Source: Flavisolibacter tropicus (GTDB lineage: Bacteria > Bacteroidota > Bacteroidia > Chitinophagales > Chitinophagaceae). Taken from it: a stretch of DNA of 64,000 bases. The notes under the pieces were generated by a model, which was not told the origin of the DNA, ran no database searches, and saw only the letters and a list, made by a program, of their open reading frames with translations. Of the stretch, positions 16,921 to 25,614 are shown in pieces (position 1 is the first letter of the stretch; every line of letters starts with the position of its first letter). The DNA lies in NCBI RefSeq assembly GCF_001644645.1, contig NZ_CP011390.1, positions 3,468,001-3,532,000 on the forward strand. The letters are read 5' to 3'. Made by a program: the position numbers and the translations under genes.

Positions 16921-18051
16921 ATGCCGGAATTATCCAGCGATTCGTTTTACCGCTCCTTGATCAAGGCCATCTCTTATACAGCAGGGATCATTATCCTGCT
17001 ATGGTTTTTGTACAATGCAGCAGGCATTGTACTACTATTACTTTTTGCTATTATACTGGCATTGGTGATCAATACGCCCGTAGTAGCCCTGGAGCGGCGT
17101 GGCTTAAAACGGGGCTGGGCTTGTGCCATTGTGTTGGGTTGTATATTACTTGTATTGGTGGGCCTAGCCTGGATCATTATTCCTAAGGTTGGAGAGCAGA
17201 TCACCGCTTTGATCAATAATCTCCCTGCATATGCTGCCAGTGTATCAAAAAATGTTTCAGGCTGGTTTGAAAACTATCCAGAGATCAACCGTGAGATACA
17301 AGAGCAGGGTAATAATATTTCTCAATGGCTTCCTTCTGTACCAAAGGCAATTATGCGGATTGGTAATTACTCACTTTCTATTGTAACCTTGCTCTTACTG
17401 ACCATTCTGTTCCTGAGTATGGTAGTATATGCCGTAACCAATCCACGACCTTTACTGGAACTGTATTTTTCTTTTTTCCCCAAACGACGCGACCAGGCCA
17501 CTGAAGCTTTACATAATGCCTCTATTATGCTTAATGGCTGGATACGCTCTAACCTTATTGGCGGGGCCATACGCGGTGCCTGTATCATTGCTTTTTTAAA
17601 CCTGATGGGCGTTCCGGGCGCCTGGGTGTGGGGAGCCGTAGCCTTCTTCTCCGAGCTTATACCTCGCCTTGGTTTTTATATTATGTCTATTCCACCCATA
17701 CTGGTAGCATTGGCTATTAGTCCAATGACAGCATTATGGGTAACCATATTTATGCTGGCGCTTGACGAGGTCATGGGCGATTTTATTTTACCCAAGTTGC
17801 GGTCCAATACGATGAAGATCCACCCAGTATCAACACTATTTGTTCTGCTGGCCATGGCAGCCGTTTTTGGATTTATGGGTGCGCTGTTGGCCACTCCCGT
17901 AACAGCCATCATCAAGGCCTATTATGAGGCCTTTTACCTGAACCGATTACCCCCGGATGAACAGCTGGATGAGCGTATTGATACTATTTTATATAAAAAC
18001 AAAGGCGGCCCCTCGCGGCCCCCCCGAAGGGGAAGAGAACGGCCCTCCTAA
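16921..18051 (+). CDS. AI-2E family transporter (TqsA/PerM-like permease)
   Basis: The 376-residue protein has the 7-8 membrane helices of the AI-2 exporter/UPF0118 family. The conserved region IRSNLIGGAIRGACIIAFLNLMGVPGAWVWG...ELIPRLGFYI and the late PKLRSNTMKIHPVSTLFVLL segment are present. Members export small molecules or act as Na+/H+ antiporters; substrate is not readable. The last ~20 residues (from GGPSRPPRRGRERPS) are encoded by a module J repeat that also supplies the stop codon, so the natural C-terminus near ILYKN has been altered by a repeat. Confidence 0.9.
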   Translation: MPELSSDSFYRSLIKAISYTAGIIILLWFLYNAAGIVLLLLFAIILALVINTPVVALERRGLKRGWACAIVLGCILLVLVGLAWIIIPKVGEQITALINNLPAYAASVSKNVSGWFENYPEINREIQEQGNNISQWLPSVPKAIMRIGNYSLSIVTLLLLTILFLSMVVYAVTNPRPLLELYFSFFPKRRDQATEALHNASIMLNGWIRSNLIGGAIRGACIIAFLNLMGVPGAWVWGAVAFFSELIPRLGFYIMSIPPILVALAISPMTALWVTIFMLALDEVMGDFILPKLRSNTMKIHPVSTLFVLLAMAAVFGFMGALLATPVTAIIKAYYEAFYLNRLPPDEQLDERIDTILYKNKGGPSRPPRRGRERPS

Positions 18052-18135
18052 ATCCTCCCGAAGGGAAGACTTCGCCACCGCACAGCGCCCGGCCCCTAAA
18101 GGGGAGGGCAGCGCGGCAAAGGCCAGGGAGAATAA
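18001..18135. repeat. Module J block, first direct copy
   Basis: The block starts inside the 3' end of the transporter gene and runs through TCCTCCCGAAGGGAAGACTT, then CCCCTAAAGGGG and GCGGCAAAGGCCAGGGAG to AATAATGAACAAGG. From about 18041 a nearly identical ~100-bp copy lies at 18787-18890, in the same orientation, on the other side of the 18316-18750 gene. Confidence 0.75.
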
Positions 18136-18315
18136 TGAACAAGGAACAAGGAGTGATGAGTAAGGAGTAATGAGAGAGGGAATGATCAATGCTCAACGCT
18201 CAATAATCAATGATTAGTAATGAATAGTTATTGATTATTGAAGAAAACTCGTACTGGCGGATTCCCCTTTCACGTCTCACATTTTTCACGTCTCACATTT
18301 GACGTTTCACGGCAT

Positions 18316-18750
18316 TCACTTTGCCTTCATCGCTAACTGATAAAAGCGCTTCAGATCGGCCTGTTCTGTAGTTGTTAACTTTTCATTACGATCGTACTTG
18401 GCTTTTAAAAAAAGTACGGCCTTGTGTTGCGGGTATTTGGTTAAAACGGCGTCGATCAACTGACCCGTACTTTCTTCTTTTTCATACAACGGTTTGTTAA
18501 CCGGTATATCCGATTTAAAGCGGGTGGGCATTTTTTTGATGCGGGCCTCTAACGTTGCCAACTTAGCCGAAGGGAAGTCTTGTATATTTTGAGCCTTACC
18601 ATAAAGGCCTTGCAACTGTTTTTTACTAAGACTGCCACGCTCTAAATATTGTTTATAAAGACTGATCACAAAAGAAGAAACAGGATAAGCTAATAAGCAA
18701 GCTTCCAGTACTTCGTTAACAATATCAACTTCTGGTTTCTTCTTTTCCAT
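18316..18750 (-). CDS. Uncharacterised 144-aa helical protein
   Basis: The start is placed at the ATG complementary to 18748-18750 (MEKKKPEVDIVNEVLEAC). The longer frame to 18825 runs through a module J repeat and is rejected. The protein is predicted all-helical and cytoplasmic, rich in Lys and Tyr, with LLAYPVSSFVISLYKQYLERG and a second, similar-sounding half (VLTKYPQHKAVLFLKAKYDRNEKL), so it may be two related helical repeats. No function is recognised. Direct copies of module J flank it. Confidence 0.75.
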   Translation of the reverse strand: MEKKKPEVDIVNEVLEACLLAYPVSSFVISLYKQYLERGSLSKKQLQGLYGKAQNIQDFPSAKLATLEARIKKMPTRFKSDIPVNKPLYEKEESTGQLIDAVLTKYPQHKAVLFLKAKYDRNEKLTTTEQADLKRFYQLAMKAK

Positions 18751-19263
18751 AAAGCAAAGATATGGCCCCCTGTCCCCCGAAGGGGAATGCCCTCCTAAAT
18801 CCTCCCGAAGGGAAGACTTCACCACCGCACGCCCCCGGCCCCTAAAGGGGAGCGGCAGCGCGGCAAAGGCCAGGGAGAATAATGAACAAGGAATGATGAA
18901 AGAAGAAGTAGGAAAAATTCGAAAGGGGAAATTCGAAATGCGAAAGGAAGAAAGAAGGAATGTTCAATGCTCAATTTTCAATGATCAAGGTACAAGGAAG
19001 AAGAATTGAAAATAGAAAAGCACTCCACTAAAGGAGTGCCTTTTTTATGTAAACAATGTTTGATCTTTTGTGCGTGGGTCTCTCCCCTTTAGGGGCCGGG
19101 GGCGTGCGTTGGCACTCCTCCCCTTCGGAAAGGCCGGGTGGGGCCTTACCCTTCCGTGAACAGGGGGCCGCTCTTTAACATAACCTTACCTAATACCGAT
19201 TAATCGTTAACACTTGTTTGCCTTCTTATTTATGAACGACCCAAAACCACGTTCGGCTATCAT
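18751..19263. repeat. Intergenic block: J copy, B, G, C, hairpin K, inverted J
   Basis: Reading left to right: the second direct J copy (18787-18890), B-like AATGAACAAGGAATGATG, G (18914-18945), C (18959-18984), the K hairpin (19014-19048), then an inverted J (19081-19180). Both flanking genes point away from this block, so the hairpin cannot terminate either. The last 90 bp before 19264 look unique and should hold the promoter of the barrel gene. Confidence 0.7.
19014..19048. repeat. K hairpin (GCACTCC/GGAGTGC) in a divergent region
   Basis: GCACTCC and GGAGTGC flank a 5-base loop, with A5 before and T6 after. It looks like a terminator but lies between divergent genes. Confidence 0.7.
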
Positions 19264-19929
19264 ATGAAAAAACAACTACTCCTCCTATCTACCATCGCTC
19301 TTTCTACTTTTGCCATGGCGCAAACAGCTCCTTCTTTTGGCATTAAGGCTGGTCTTTCTTCGTCTACTATGAAAGGTAATGCTGTAAGTAACTTGAATAA
19401 CCTAATTGATTATACTAACGATGCTATCACATCCAGCGGTCGTACTGGTTTCTTTGCTGGTGCTAACGTATCGATCCCTGTTAGCGAATTATTCTCTGTA
19501 GAACCAGGTGTTTATTATGCACAAAAAGGATACACGCTTAATGGTGAACTAAACCTGAAAGGTGTTGAGTTCTTAGGTGCTAACGCCAAGGCACAGTTGC
19601 AATCGCACTATATAGATATGCCTGTTGTTTTGAAAGCCAACCTGGGTGGCCTACAGGTATTTGCCGGTCCGCAAGTATCTTATTTAGCAAAAGCAGATCT
19701 ACGTACGACAGCCGGAGTCTTGGGCTTTAATGTTTTAAACCGTAAGATGGACGCTACCGATCAATTGAATCGTTGGGATGCAGGTTTAACAGGTGGTATT
19801 GGCTACCAGTTTAGCAACGGTTTTAACCTGACCGCTTCTTACGATCATGGTTTATCGAAAGTAGATGCCAATAAACGTTTTGATTCGTACAACCGCTCCT
19901 TTAAAGTGGGCGCAGGCTTCCGCTTCTAA
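19264..19929 (+). CDS. Outer-membrane beta-barrel protein (PorT/OmpW-like small barrel)
   Basis: The 221-residue protein has a clear signal peptide, MKKQLLLLSTIALSTFAMAQ. An eight-stranded barrel pattern follows, starting SFGIKAGLSSSTMKGN and ending FKVGAGFRF with a terminal Phe. This is the common Bacteroidota 'outer membrane beta-barrel' family. No ligand or partner can be deduced. It is followed after 126 bp by a serine hydrolase gene on the same strand. Confidence 0.88.
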   Translation: MKKQLLLLSTIALSTFAMAQTAPSFGIKAGLSSSTMKGNAVSNLNNLIDYTNDAITSSGRTGFFAGANVSIPVSELFSVEPGVYYAQKGYTLNGELNLKGVEFLGANAKAQLQSHYIDMPVVLKANLGGLQVFAGPQVSYLAKADLRTTAGVLGFNVLNRKMDATDQLNRWDAGLTGGIGYQFSNGFNLTASYDHGLSKVDANKRFDSYNRSFKVGAGFRF

Positions 19930-20055
19930 GAGAACCATGATTTGAGTGGATTTAAAAAGATTATTAAGAAAAACCAATTCGATAGAGAGCCGCATTCCGT
20001 ATGCGGCTCTTGCTTTTACAGTCCTACCAAATGAAGGAAATTGTATCTTTCCGCT

Positions 20056-21348
20056 ATGCGCTACCTTACTCTATTACTACTGGGCATGGCAACAACGATT
20101 GCCTCACATGCTCAAACCAAGACAGACAACAACCTTCTTCAAATCCTCAATACCAATTCGTCTCCTATTATGAAGCAGGTGTTGGCCGACCCACAAACGT
20201 ATCGCTGCCAGATCATCTATACACGAATTGAACGTGACAAACACAACAACCCTTCCTTCACTAATTATTATTTTAATTATGATTCACTGTTGTATTTCAA
20301 TCCCGCATCTACAGTGAAGCTGCCATTAGCCTTGCTATCCCTGGAAAAACTAAACGACATGAATCAGAAAGGTGTAAACAAGTACACTACGATTCAATAT
20401 GACAGTAGCTACACCCGTCAAACAATAGCTTACACCGACAGTACTTCTGCCAATGGGCTACCGTCTATTGCCAACTATATTAAACGCGCGTTTTTGATCA
20501 GCGAGAACGATCCCTATAACAGGATGTACCAGTTTGTAGGACAGCAAACCATTCACCGCAGCTTGTACAGCAAGGGATACACCGGGGTGCGCATCTCCCG
20601 TCAGTTTATGGGATTTACACCAGAGCAAAACCGGCATAGCAACCAGGTGCGCTTTTTAGATGCTAATGGAAAAACCATTTACCTGCAGCCAGCAGCCTAC
20701 AATACCGACAGTATTGATTTTAGCCGAACCATCTTAGTGGGTAAAGCCCATATGAACCGTGATGATAGTTTAATACAAGCACCTTTCGATTTTACGGTGC
20801 ACAACAACCTTCCCTTGTTAAACCTGCAGCAAATGTTGCAATCCGTACTTTTTCCCAATTCAGTACCCAAGCAACAGCGGTTCCGCTTAACAAAAGACGA
20901 CTACCGTTTTCTTTATCGCTGGCTATCGCAATACCCTTCAGAAACCGATTATCCTAAATACGACACCAGTAAGTTCTATGACAGTTATGTAAAATTTTTC
21001 TTCCAGGATAGTACACACCGCATGCCATCGCATGTACGCGTGTTTAATAAAGTAGGCTGGTCGTATGGTTTCCTAACCGATGTATCGTATGTAATGGACA
21101 CCAAGAACAAAGTAGAGTATATGCTGGCGGCTACCTTGTATGTGAATAGTGATGGTATTGTGAATGATGGCAAATATGATTATGATAACGTTGGCCACCC
21201 CTTCTTCTACCAACTGGGACAAACCATTTACCAGTACGAACTAAATCGCCCACGCACTTACAAACCCAACTTCTCCGCACTAGAAGTAAAGTACGATAAG
21301 CGAGACCCGAAGAATACGAGGCCGGCGTTAGTGGAAGTGGATAATTAG
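20056..21348 (+). CDS. Secreted serine hydrolase related to class A beta-lactamases
   Basis: The ATG at 20056 gives 430 residues with a signal peptide (MRYLTLLLLGMATTIASHAQ). The active-site tetrad SxxK is S85-T-V-K88 in FNPASTVKLPLALLSL. The SDN-like motif appears as SEN in LISENDPYN, and the KTG-like motif as KVG in NKVGWSYGF. The family fold is therefore that of DD-peptidase/beta-lactamase enzymes, but the protein is about 130 residues longer than a typical beta-lactamase and its real substrate is unknown. It lies after the small barrel gene, possibly co-transcribed. Confidence 0.85.
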   Translation: MRYLTLLLLGMATTIASHAQTKTDNNLLQILNTNSSPIMKQVLADPQTYRCQIIYTRIERDKHNNPSFTNYYFNYDSLLYFNPASTVKLPLALLSLEKLNDMNQKGVNKYTTIQYDSSYTRQTIAYTDSTSANGLPSIANYIKRAFLISENDPYNRMYQFVGQQTIHRSLYSKGYTGVRISRQFMGFTPEQNRHSNQVRFLDANGKTIYLQPAAYNTDSIDFSRTILVGKAHMNRDDSLIQAPFDFTVHNNLPLLNLQQMLQSVLFPNSVPKQQRFRLTKDDYRFLYRWLSQYPSETDYPKYDTSKFYDSYVKFFFQDSTHRMPSHVRVFNKVGWSYGFLTDVSYVMDTKNKVEYMLAATLYVNSDGIVNDGKYDYDNVGHPFFYQLGQTIYQYELNRPRTYKPNFSALEVKYDKRDPKNTRPALVEVDN

Positions 21349-21540
21349 GTGGTGAGTAGGGCCAGCACACGCCCCCAGCCCCTAAAGGGGAGCACCCACG
21401 CACATATCTCCCGCAGATGGCGCCGATTGGCGCAGAAGGGGAACCACAGGGACACGGGGAACAGGGAGGGACACAGAGGGATATGGGGCCACAAAACACG
21501 AAGGCACTAAGAACAGCAAAGAATAAGAAACACTATAAAC

Positions 21541-21571
21541 AAAAAGCACTCCGATGATGGAGTGCTTTTTG
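21541..21571. terminator. K hairpin between convergent genes
   Basis: GCACTCC pairs with GGAGTGC across a six-base loop, with A5 and T5 tracts. It suits bidirectional termination for the genes ending at 21348 and 21924. Confidence 0.8.
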
Positions 21572-21744
21572 TTTATAAATAGACTTTACTCTTTCTTCAT
21601 TTAATGTTGAATGCTGATCGTTGAACATTGAATGTTTCCTCCCTCATTATTCCTTCCCTTCATCAGCTCATTCCCTATTCCGAAATCGTCAATCTGAAAT
21701 CTGCAATCCATTCTTCCTTTAGGGGCTGGAGCATACTACAAATA

Positions 21745-21805
21745 AACAAGCCCTGTAGAAACAGGGCTCTAAACACATGAATTAAGATTGCTTGCTTGCT
21801 GTATG
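21745..21805 (-). ncRNA. Candidate small RNA, copy 1
   Basis: On the minus strand a box ACATCTTTGTAT (complement of 21808-21820) is followed by AAGCAAGCAA, a short unique part and the hairpin AGCCCTGTTTCTACAGGGCT with a T-rich end. The same arrangement occurs at 22874-22930 with the upstream motif CCTATTTGT exactly the same distance away. It may be a ~55-base transcript with its own terminator. It lies downstream of the 159-aa gene on the same strand, so an alternative is just a terminator. Confidence 0.3.
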
Positions 21806-21923
21806 AGAATACAAAGATGTAATGGATTAAAAAGAATTACTAGACAAATAGGAGTCAATTGTAATATATAGTGATTGAAATGTAACTATGGCATTAAGGG
21901 CTGTTGTTGTACAGAGCAGCCGA

Positions 21924-22403
21924 CTAGAATAGCCCCCACTCGTCTTCATACTCATCCTGACGGAAAGTGGTAACCCACTGTTTGAACAAGGAGCGGAATG
22001 CATCCATTTCTGTTTCTATGACCTCACGGTGCAGGTCATCGGCAATACCCGATAAGGCAGCAAAGCTGATCTGCTCCATTAGCTGGCGGCAATTGGTGCG
22101 GATAATGGCAGCGTTCTCCATTTGTAACATGTAGAGTGTATCTACCGCACTTAATATTTTGGGCGCTACGATCATCACGTTTTCATAGATCAATCGACGC
22201 GTCATATCTTCTTCACCTTCTTTGCCATTGTTCAGGGTTTCAGCAAAGGCTACTACCAGGCCAAACACCTCGCGCCACTGATTGTACAATGCCCGTGAGG
22301 CTTCATTTTTATCATTTGTTTTCCAGGCTTCTGGGTCGCGTATGGCTTTGTGGAAGTGTACTTCTTCCCAATGGGGCAGGAAGTTGAGTTTGTCGAGATC
22401 CAT
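21924..22403 (-). CDS. Uncharacterised 159-aa helical protein
   Basis: The protein starts MDLDKLNFLPHWEEVHFHKAI and is predicted almost entirely helical and cytoplasmic, ending in an acidic tail (RQDEYEDEWGLF). No signal peptide, membrane segment or known motif is visible. It is transcribed alone on the minus strand, and both sides of it carry a copy of the same ~140-bp hairpin element. No function can be suggested. Confidence 0.75.
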   Translation of the reverse strand: MDLDKLNFLPHWEEVHFHKAIRDPEAWKTNDKNEASRALYNQWREVFGLVVAFAETLNNGKEGEEDMTRRLIYENVMIVAPKILSAVDTLYMLQMENAAIIRTNCRQLMEQISFAALSGIADDLHREVIETEMDAFRSLFKQWVTTFRQDEYEDEWGLF

Positions 22404-23161
22404 GTGGTGGTTTTTAGAATGAATGGCAGCAGCTGGTCTATTAAATTACAAAACACCCTTTACTTTTCCTAGCAGTTGAGCCATATCGAATATAAGAAAG
22501 CAATTGGGAAAACTGATCAGTAGTTAATCGTGAATGGTCAATGGTGAGTGGTGAGAAGCTGTACGCTGCACGCTACACGCTGCAAGCAGAGCGCGCCGTG
22601 GGCGCGGAGAGAGAGAGGAACCACGGAGACAGGGGGACAGGGAGGGACACAGAGAATATTGAACAAGGAACAAGGAATGATGAATATAGAAGGGAGGAAA
22701 TGTTCAATGCTCAACTTTCAATACTCAATGTTCAATGAAGAGAGATGGAATTGGGAAAGGGAGAAGAATGTTCAATGAGCAATGCAGTAAGAAGAAAATA
22801 AACAACAAAAGAATTTCTCCAATCTTAAAGCTCATCTGCGAAATCCATTCAAAATCCTATAATCTGCGATAAAAAAAAGCCCTGTAGAAACAGGGCTCTA
22901 AACACACGTATAATATTTGCTTGCTTGTGAGGATACAAAGATGTTACAAGGTGTTGGTCTATGCCATACAAATAGGCATCAATTGTAATATCTTCTGTTT
23001 GAAATGTGATTTACTTCTTTCTATTGTATTACGCTTACAAAATGCATGCACCTGTAAAACACGCCTTCTAAACTCGGCTTTACACTTGTGGCTCTTTCAA
23101 TGATCACTTTCTGCCTTCTGCTTGTTTTTGTATATTCAATAAACCCTTTAACTACTGTTAT
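22404..23161. repeat. Divergent intergenic block: S, A, E, B, C and sRNA-like copy 2
   Basis: From 22525 the order is S, A (22557-22588), GCGCGCC lead-in, E (22616-22656), B (22656-22682), C (22698-22735) and C again (22768-22785). A spacer then leads to the duplicated hairpin element (22874-23012). The final 150 bp before 23162 appear unique and should contain the GH16 promoter. Confidence 0.65.
22874..22930 (-). ncRNA. Candidate small RNA, copy 2
   Basis: This is the second copy of the element at 21745-21805. The hairpin AGCCCTGTAGAAACAGGGCT (22878-22897) and the flank CTAAACACA are identical. GCTTGCTTG and ATACAAAGATGT are shared, and ACAAATAGG...CAATTGTAATAT lies at exactly the same 33-bp offset from the box. 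Transcribed on the minus strand it would end in a T8 run. No gene lies upstream on that strand (GH16 points away), which favours an independent small transcript. Confidence 0.35.
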
Positions 23162-24079
23162 ATGAAACCTTCTCCTGTAAGCCTTGTTATGGCTTTTATT
23201 GTATCCACCATCTTTAGTAGCTGCCAACGTGAAGTAGAGCCTCCGGGAACAACTCTACTTGATGCACCTACAGCAGCGCGCCCTACACAACCTCCAGCCA
23301 CCATAGCGCCCACTATTTGTAATTATGCCCTAGATGAAAGCGCTTTAACCAGCGCCGGGTGGACTAAAACTTTTGAAGACAATTTTGATACAGACCTATC
23401 CAAATGGACTATCTGGACAGGCGGTGCTTTTAATAACGAACTACAACTCTACCAGGCTGCCAACTTACAGCTACTGAATGGCCAACTGGTGATTACGGCA
23501 AAAAAAGAAACCGTTACCGGCCCTACTACGCCTTTTGATGCTACGCCAAAACCCTTTCAGTATACCTCAGGTCGTATAGAGTGTAAAACCAACGTATCAG
23601 CCAATACCGCCACGCCTAAAGTACGTATGATTGCACGCCTGAAACTGGCAACGGGTTATGGCATGTGGCCAGCCTTCTGGAGCTATGGCGATCCCTGGCC
23701 TACACAAGGTGAGATTGATATGGTAGAAGCCCGCGGACAAGAACCTACCAAGTACCAGACGAACTATTTCTACGGCAAAACGGCTAATAGAAACCTGGTG
23801 CGTAATGCGGTGGGTTATATAACAGCAGATGCCGATCTTACCACCTGCTATCATGTATATGAAATGGTGTGGCAACAGAATAGTCTTACCTCTTACTTAG
23901 ATGGCAAAGTAGTAGAAGTAAAAACCAGTGGTGGTTACATTCCTAACCTGTTTGGCAAAACCGAGCGCATTACTTTAAACCTGGCTGTTGGTGGCAACTT
24001 TTTCACCAACCTGAATCCGGCACAAATACAAACCGGCAGCCTGTATGTAGACTGGATAAAAGTATTTACTGCCAAATGA
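23162..24079 (+). CDS. Glycoside hydrolase family 16 lipoprotein
   Basis: The 305-residue protein has a lipoprotein signal with Cys21 in IFSSCQ, a Pro/Thr-rich linker, and a GH16 domain from about residue 60 to the end. The catalytic signature ExDxxE is GEIDMVEARG, with the nucleophile E184 and acid/base E189. The NELQLYQ and GYGMWPAFW segments are also typical. GH16 enzymes cleave beta-1,3/1,4-glucans or related galactans; the laminarinase-like group is most likely here. As a surface or periplasmic lipoprotein it would act in polysaccharide breakdown. Confidence 0.9.
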   Translation: MKPSPVSLVMAFIVSTIFSSCQREVEPPGTTLLDAPTAARPTQPPATIAPTICNYALDESALTSAGWTKTFEDNFDTDLSKWTIWTGGAFNNELQLYQAANLQLLNGQLVITAKKETVTGPTTPFDATPKPFQYTSGRIECKTNVSANTATPKVRMIARLKLATGYGMWPAFWSYGDPWPTQGEIDMVEARGQEPTKYQTNYFYGKTANRNLVRNAVGYITADADLTTCYHVYEMVWQQNSLTSYLDGKVVEVKTSGGYIPNLFGKTERITLNLAVGGNFFTNLNPAQIQTGSLYVDWIKVFTAK

Positions 24080-24113
24080 TACCAATTTAAGTTAAGCTCT
24101 GCGTATAGCAGAT

Positions 24114-24172
24114 GACAGTTGGCTGCTGATAGTTGACAGCCGGCAATTAGGAGCTGTTCTCTGCCAACTGTC
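24114..24172. terminator. Hairpin between convergent genes
   Basis: GACAGTTGGC (24114-24123) pairs perfectly with GCCAACTGTC (24163-24172), and ACAGC/GCTGT pair inside. No strong T-run follows, so termination is plausible rather than certain. A related GACAGATGACAGTTG unit recurs near 26862-26879. Confidence 0.5.
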
Positions 24173-24239
24173 CTCTGTCAACTAAATACGCCCTCCTTTA
24201 TTGAAACTAGTATCACTCAACGCTTAACCATCTTTATAG

Positions 24240-25352
24240 CTATGTAGCCGAGGCCACTCGCCTGGCCGATACTTTATCATGGCCATAAATATCTTCACGA
24301 AAGTTTACGGCGCCCTCATTATCTACCCACGCTGTAAAATAAGTGATCGCTACCTCAACAGGCACACTCAAATTCACCGTCTGCTCGCTACCACTATTCA
24401 TCGCTATATCTATTCGCTCCGGAGTCCAGCCTGGTGTATCGCGCAATAAGTATTGGGCTAATTTTTCCGGCTCGGCCAATCGGATACAGCCATGACTGTA
24501 AGCCCTGCGCCGCATGTTGAATAAGGACTTAGCCGGTGTATCGTGAAAGTAAATGTTGTGATCGTTGGGGAATACAAACTTTACCTTACCCAATGCATTG
24601 TCCGGCCCCGGTAGTTGACGGATCTTGGGCAAGCCATTTTCCGTTCCTACCTGTTCGTAATTATTGCGCCACAGGTAATCGTAATTGGCGCGCATCTTTG
24701 GCAGGATCTCATTCTTCACAATACTGGACGGCACATTCCAGTAAGGACTGAATACAATCTGCTTCATTTCATCGTTGAAGGTCACTGTTTTGTTAGCGGC
24801 AGTACCCACCACAATGTTCATATCAAACACCTGTTTGTCGCCCTCATACACATGCAGCTTAAACTCCGGTATATTGGCTACTAAGCGTGTACCCCCGGTG
24901 CTTGGTGGCAAAGCTTGCAGCCGCTCCATGTTCAGCAATATCTGGTTGATACGCTGCTCTACCGGTATATTCAACTCTTTGATCAACGCTGCATCTACTA
25001 CACCGTTTTCTTTAAAGCCAAAGCGCTTTTGTACACGTTTAACCGCTGCCGTTAGCTCAGGTGTAAAGAGCGCAGACAGATCATCAGATGTATAGTCGCC
25101 AGTAGCACGTAACCGGTTCTTGATGTCGGTTACAGCAGCAGCGGACTCTGCTTGCTGGTAATACTTCTTTGTACCCGTGATTTTTGTCCAGCCGCCATTG
25201 GCAGCTATCTGTTCATACTTGGTTAACGCTTGTTGCAGCAGATCGTAGCCGCGCGTGGGGTTGATAGTGTTAGTACCTGCAAACGCATTCAACGCTATCA
25301 AAAGGGCGGTTAATGCTATTAGTATCCTACTAATACGGATTGTTGTTACCAT
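24240..25352 (-). CDS. L,D-transpeptidase (YkuD) with peptidoglycan-binding domain
   Basis: The 370-residue protein has an N-terminal signal or anchor (residues 7-26), a peptidoglycan-binding-like region (about residues 85-130, VKRVQKRFGFKENGVVD) and a YkuD domain. The catalytic motif is YSHGCIRLAEP, with H287 and C289 following the usual HDTPAKSLF segment. It would make or trim 3-3 crosslinks or attach proteins to the wall in the periplasm. The length and layout match the YcbB-like subgroup in short form. It is convergent with GH16 and divergent from the DUF2911 gene. Confidence 0.92.
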   Translation of the reverse strand: MVTTIRISRILIALTALLIALNAFAGTNTINPTRGYDLLQQALTKYEQIAANGGWTKITGTKKYYQQAESAAAVTDIKNRLRATGDYTSDDLSALFTPELTAAVKRVQKRFGFKENGVVDAALIKELNIPVEQRINQILLNMERLQALPPSTGGTRLVANIPEFKLHVYEGDKQVFDMNIVVGTAANKTVTFNDEMKQIVFSPYWNVPSSIVKNEILPKMRANYDYLWRNNYEQVGTENGLPKIRQLPGPDNALGKVKFVFPNDHNIYFHDTPAKSLFNMRRRAYSHGCIRLAEPEKLAQYLLRDTPGWTPERIDIAMNSGSEQTVNLSVPVEVAITYFTAWVDNEGAVNFREDIYGHDKVSARRVASAT

Positions 25353-25614
25353 AACTTCACATTTTCAATCGCTTCCTCAACAATGGGGAATCGGTTATAC
25401 GTAAACAATATCCAGGCCTGAATGCCCTCCAACGGTCATATTTAGTTGCAATAAGAGGCCTTTACCCGCTATAGCAGAGCTTCTTATCGGCTTTTCTTTA
25501 CAACCATTCTATTCTCCTTTTGTAGTACAAGGCTGCCGTTTACATATAAGATGCGCCACGTTATTTTAAGATGTTGTAACTTATTAGTAGTTCATTTATT
25601 TCTTCACCTAAATC

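Larger units (their letters stand above)
21349..21923. repeat. Convergent intergenic block with J, E, K hairpin, inverted C, and candidate sRNA
   Basis: After the hydrolase stop come J (21368-21395), the GATGGCGCCGATTGGCGC element and E (21414-21480), then the K hairpin (21541-21571). From there the polarity is inverted, with C-like units (TTGAACATTGAATG) and an inverted J remnant. The stretch 21745-21885 is a duplicate of 22874-23012. Confidence 0.65.

Noticed and set aside
18751..18825. N-terminal extension of the 144-aa protein
   Set aside because: It is encoded by module J (SSLREDLGGHSPSG), as are several other spurious frames starting in J copies.
20044..20051. Promoter box TATCTTTC before the serine hydrolase
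   Set aside because: It ends only 4 bp before the start codon, too close for a normal transcript unless translation starts further in.
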